Positions 6,991 through 9,016 of a DNA stretch of 9,016 nucleotides are shown here, piece after piece. Origin of the DNA: an uncultured Lachnospiraceae bacterium. GTDB lineage: Bacteria > Bacillota > Clostridia > Lachnospirales > Lachnospiraceae. The notes below the pieces were generated by a model, which was not told the DNA's origin, ran no database searches, and saw nothing but the letters and a program-made list of their open reading frames with translations. Both the position numbers and the translations under genes were made by a program. Positions within the stretch are counted from its first letter, which is position 1, and each line of letters opens with the position of its first letter. The DNA is taken from contig CAMWYL010000112.1 in the NCBI GenBank assembly GCA_947178465.1, positions 1-9,016 of the forward strand, written 5' to 3'.

Positions 6991-7875
6991 ATGAACGTTA
7001 TCTGGTCGAACTATATACAGGGTGCAAACACGCTGTATTACAGCCGCAGACTGCGGTTTGACGATATGTTTGCCAAGCAGTATCAGACGCTGTTTGATTT
7101 GGACATGGACCAACCGCTGAAAATACTTGAAATCGGCTGCGGCCCCGGCGCGCTTGCAGGTGCGCTCCACCGCTGGTATCCCAACGCGGAAATCACGGCG
7201 GTTGACCGGGACAGCGCCTTTATCCGTTTTGCAACGGAACACGAAAAAGGCATTACCTTTATGGAGGGGGACGCCACCACGCTTCCCTTTGCGGATAACA
7301 CCTTCGACGTCACAATCTCCAACACGGTAAGCGAGCATATTGAACCCTCTGCCTTCTATGGCGAACAGCGGCGCGTATTAAAGCCTGACGGCATCTGCCT
7401 TGTACTCTCTTCGCGCAAGGGAATCCAAGTCACGCCGTCCTGCCTTGCCCCCACCGCCTATGAACAGCAGTTCTGGGAGAAGGTATCACGGTATGACGAT
7501 ACCCTTGAGAAATACGCCGTATGCAAATATCCGATGACTGAGGCCGGGCTGCCTGCGGCGATGGAACAATACGGCTTTATCGATATTCAGACCGGCTTTG
7601 TGACCGTTGATTTGACGCCGGACAATCCAAAGGTTCCGCCCGCAATGGCGCATGATATGATTAACGCGGAACGTCTGGGGGCGCTGGACAGCATCGCATC
7701 CGTCTTCTGCCAAATGCCTGAGCGCTTCACGGCGCAGGATATCGAAGAGATGAAGCGCCTGACAAATGAGAAATACGATACCCGTATCGCGCTGTATGAG
7801 CGTGGCGAAAAGCAATGGGATACGAATGTGGGGGTGACTATGGTAGTTCGGGGAAGATCAAAGAAGGCAGAATGA
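6991..7875 (+). CDS. Class I SAM-dependent methyltransferase
   Basis: A 294-residue soluble protein with the Rossmann-like methyltransferase fold (Methyltransf_11/25 type). Motif I, binding S-adenosylmethionine, is LEIGCGPG at residues 46-53. The acidic residue after strand 2 is Asp72 in AVDRD. Motif III is GDATTLPF at 93-100, and the post-III strand reads FDVTISNTVSEHI at 105-117, followed by RRVLKPDG (127-134), typical for small-molecule methyltransferases. The C-terminal third (about 150-294) is helical and not diagnostic, so the substrate is unknown; nothing marks it as an rRNA methylase. The start ATG at 6991 has AAGGGGG six nt before it. An ATG at 6975-6973 in frame lies upstream of this site and is less likely. 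It has its own consensus promoter and is monocistronic as far as seen. Confidence 0.93.
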   Translation: MNVIWSNYIQGANTLYYSRRLRFDDMFAKQYQTLFDLDMDQPLKILEIGCGPGALAGALHRWYPNAEITAVDRDSAFIRFATEHEKGITFMEGDATTLPFADNTFDVTISNTVSEHIEPSAFYGEQRRVLKPDGICLVLSSRKGIQVTPSCLAPTAYEQQFWEKVSRYDDTLEKYAVCKYPMTEAGLPAAMEQYGFIDIQTGFVTVDLTPDNPKVPPAMAHDMINAERLGALDSIASVFCQMPERFTAQDIEEMKRLTNEKYDTRIALYERGEKQWDTNVGVTMVVRGRSKKAE

Positions 7876-7972
7876 GAAATACCCAAACACAGAAGCCCCC
7901 GACTACACTGTCAGTAAAGAGACTCTTTTCGGCAATGCGGACCGGACCTTTTCCATATCCGCAAAATAATGA

Positions 7973-8001
7973 TTGACATTTCCCATATGAGTAGGTATAA
8001 T
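7973..8001 (+). promoter_or_regulatory. SigmaA promoter of tRNA-Pro
   Basis: TTGACA (7973-7978), 17-nt spacer, TATAAT (7996-8001), again a full consensus. The start of transcription would fall near 8008, about 11 nt before the tRNA 5' end, so the precursor has a short 5' leader for RNase P. Confidence 0.85.
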
Positions 8002-8018
8002 AATCTTTGTCAGTAAAG

Positions 8019-8093
8019 CGGGGTGTGGCTCAGTTTGGCTAGAGCGCCACCTTAGGGAGGTGGAGGCCGCAAGTTCGAATCTTGTCACTCCGA
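8019..8093 (+). tRNA. tRNA-Pro, anticodon AGG
   Basis: A complete cloverleaf of 75 nt to the discriminator base. The acceptor stem CGGGGTG/CACTCCG has seven pairs (one G-U); the C1-G72 pair and A73 discriminator are tRNA-Pro identity features. D-stem GCTC/GAGC; anticodon stem CCACC/GGTGG with loop TTAGGGA, giving A34-G35-G36 (reads CCU proline codons, wider if A34 becomes inosine) and G37, the expected TrmD m1G site. Variable loop is 5 nt; T-stem GCAAG/CTTGT with loop TTCGAAT. The 3' CCA is not encoded (TTG follows), so it must be added by the CCA-adding enzyme. It has its own promoter and terminator. Confidence 0.95.
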
Positions 8094-8107
8094 TTGAAAC
8101 AGACAGT

Positions 8108-8145
8108 AAAAAATACCGCAGAGCGGAAAGCTCTGCGGTATTTTT
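8108..8145 (+). terminator. Terminator of tRNA-Pro
   Basis: ATACCGCAGAGC (8113-8124) pairs perfectly with GCTCTGCGGTAT (8130-8141) around a 5-nt GGAAA loop, followed by TTTTT (8141-8145). The six A before the stem give it a T-tract on the other strand too, so it may also stop transcripts coming from the right. Confidence 0.92.
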
Positions 8146-8196
8146 GCGTTATCTCCATATATTGACACGAAATCCTATATAAAAATATACTTCTTT

Positions 8197-8397
8197 CTAC
8201 AAATATCCTTCTGCCTCACTCGCAGAAATACCATATACTCCCATAATCGCATTTTTAATTGCTGTATCACCTTGACCACTGTCCCTAAGATATGTTACTA
8301 ATGACTTGATGCCATTCTGTCTTTCCTGCCTCGTAACCTCTCTCGTAACCTCTTCCTTAACCGTTTCCTTAATCTTATTAATCTCGGAATTAAGAAT
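8197..8397 (-). pseudogene. C-terminal remnant, possibly of a Rpn-type nuclease/transposase protein
   Basis: About 66 codons remain, ending in TAG at 8199-8197. There is no start codon or ribosome binding site at the 5' side. The peptide has a highly charged helical part (IKETVKEEVTREVTRQERQ) and a compact tail (IKSLVTYLRDSGQGD, then AIMGVYGISASEAEGYL). Tails of this style, a charged helix followed by a small helical domain ending in 'G.s..Eae.yl', are common at the end of Rpn/PD-(D/E)XK family proteins in Lachnospiraceae, but I cannot name the family firmly. The reading frame stays open further right into sequence antisense to the next remnant, where it no longer looks like protein. Confidence 0.5.
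8330..8353. repeat. Tandem 12-nt repeat, two copies
   Basis: CTCGTAACCTCT occurs twice in direct succession (8330-8341 and 8342-8353). On the minus strand it encodes the residues EVTR twice inside the charged helix of the remnant gene, so it is a simple in-frame expansion. Confidence 0.9.
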
Positions 8398-8398
8398 C

Positions 8399-8644
8399 CG
8401 AAATGCAAAGAACTGTTTGGAATATTTAAGTGAATGCCCTGAAAGAATAATTGAAATATTCCGCTATAGCGATCGCGGATGCCAAAACCGCATAAACGGG
8501 ACCTGCAGATCCGGCGTAAAATACGAATTTGAGAATGAGGAAAAATGGCATTGCGGATGCTGCGGAACACCATTTAAAATCCATCCCATAAAAGAGGATA
8601 TTCCTCATTATTTGAAATTGACAGAATTGGGCGGAAAAAAATAG
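8399..8644 (+). pseudogene. 5'-truncated Cys-rich (zinc-ribbon-like) protein remnant
   Basis: About 81 codons read as convincing protein from CLEYLSECPERIIEIF to ITS-like end KLTELGGKK, stopping at TAG 8642-8644. Four to five cysteines in the order RGCQNRINGTC and later HCGCCG look like a small zinc-binding unit. The open frame continues left to 8306, but that part is antisense to the other remnant and rich in Ser/Leu/Thr, so it is not real. No ribosome binding site or plausible start exists near the junction. I do not recognise the family. It could only be functional if a TTG inside (8417) served as start, for which there is no support. Confidence 0.5.
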
Positions 8645-8680
8645 AAAACCGCAGGCTTTTTCCTGCGGTTTTCTATTTTT
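8641..8680. terminator. Bidirectional terminator with perfect 15-bp stem
   Basis: ATAGAAAACCGCAGG (8641-8655) and CCTGCGGTTTTCTAT (8662-8676) are exact reverse complements around a 6-nt loop. On the plus strand the stem is followed by TTTT (8677-8680); on the minus strand the run of A at 8635-8641 gives a T-tract. It serves the pyrophosphatase gene from the right and the remnant gene from the left. Confidence 0.93.
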
Positions 8681-9016
8681 CCCACTGCTGCAACACCGAT
8701 ACAAATGCCGGTATCAGCTGCTTCTTTCTGGAAACCAGATTTTTCAGTTCGATCTTGCGCTGCCGCTTTGACGGGCGGAACGCCTCTCTGGCAAGCTCCT
8801 CCGCGCGTTCACCGCAGCAAATCAGCTCCGTCTTCTCGTACACGATATTGGTGAGCATAAAGAAACACATATCCACGGCAAGCTCTGACATATGCTCCTT
8901 GATATACGGCACGATTTTCTCCTTAATCTCGTCAAGCTCTATACTGTTCATGGAGTTAATCTGCCCTACGCCGAACTCAAAGCCGTTCACGGAGAAAGTC
9001 TTATAATCCTGATTAA
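8673..9016 (-). CDS. ppaC: Manganese-dependent inorganic pyrophosphatase (family II), C-terminal part
   Basis: The last 113 residues of a gene that continues past the right edge. The reading frame is open to 9016; a GTG at 8990 is internal, not a start. The fragment shows the DHHA2 domain of family II pyrophosphatases: FGVGQINSMN, then a long helix, MCFFMLTNIVYEKTEL, then LICCGERAEEL and finally the signature NLVSRKKQLIPAF, in which the Arg-Lys-Lys of SRKKQ binds pyrophosphate. The enzyme hydrolyses PPi to two phosphates in the cytoplasm; its catalytic DHH domain is outside the window, so whether CBS regulatory domains are present cannot be told. The TAG stop (8675-8673) lies inside the terminator stem. 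Confidence 0.88.
   Translation of the reverse strand, partial: NQDYKTFSVNGFEFGVGQINSMNSIELDEIKEKIVPYIKEHMSELAVDMCFFMLTNIVYEKTELICCGERAEELAREAFRPSKRQRKIELKNLVSRKKQLIPAFVSVLQQWEK

Noticed and set aside
6811..7338. 175-residue minus-strand open frame over the methyltransferase start
   Set aside because: It runs antisense to the clear methyltransferase motifs and through its promoter; no ribosome binding site or family features.
8164..8194. Possible promoter starting TTGACA after the tRNA terminator
   Set aside because: No acceptable -10 box at 16-18 nt and only remnant antisense sequence follows.
8306..8398. N-terminal part of the plus-strand open frame, looking like a hydrophobic signal (FCLSCLVTSLVTSSL)
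   Set aside because: It is the antisense of the charged helix of the minus-strand remnant, including its tandem repeat, with no ribosome binding site.

Overview
The window looks like chromosomal DNA from a Gram-positive gut-type Clostridia, most likely Lachnospiraceae. The evidence is: strong AGGAGG-type ribosome binding sites, near-consensus TTGACA-17-TATAAT promoters, intrinsic terminators with long T-tracts, and a protein set (DUF3810, DUF2974/Mbeg1-like, DUF5107-TPR, DHH/DHHA2 pyrophosphatase) that I associate with that group. The assignment rests on recognition of families, not on a search.

Left part (1-6492), all on the minus strand. Read in the direction of transcription, the order is: an HflX-family GTPase, a small GNAT acetyltransferase 26 nt behind it, a very large DUF5107-plus-TPR protein, a three-TM membrane protein with an HELAH zinc-protease motif (DUF3810), and the first 36 codons of a DUF2974 protein cut by the window edge. 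I saw no convincing terminator between these genes, so some may be co-transcribed from the hflX promoter, but AT-rich gaps of 59-81 nt could hold weak internal promoters.

Middle (6493-6990), non-coding and the most interesting part. On the minus strand, an almost perfect promoter (6756-6784) fires into a 226-nt leader. The leader holds a strong Shine-Dalgarno, a 23-codon ORF (6653-6724) and two tandem intrinsic terminators (6607-6637 and 6524-6561) before hflX. The Shine-Dalgarno can pair with the 3' part of the small ORF, that part can instead pair with the first terminator, and the first terminator's 3' arm can pair with the second terminator's 5' arm. This is the architecture of ribosome-mediated attenuation, as known for the antibiotic-inducible hflXr gene of Listeria. 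The GTPase also carries an elongated linker loop like that subgroup. I infer an antibiotic- or translation-stress-inducible ribosome rescue gene with an acetyltransferase behind it.

Right part (6847-9016). A divergent consensus promoter drives a class I SAM-dependent methyltransferase (6991-7875). A closely similar promoter follows and drives a tRNA-Pro(AGG) gene (8019-8093) with its own terminator. Beyond this lie two gene remnants, back to back and both lacking their 5' ends (meeting near 8397), which looks like a deletion scar next to a tRNA. A perfectly symmetrical bidirectional terminator (8641-8680) separates them from the C-terminal end of a manganese-type (family II) inorganic pyrophosphatase running in from the right edge on the minus strand.
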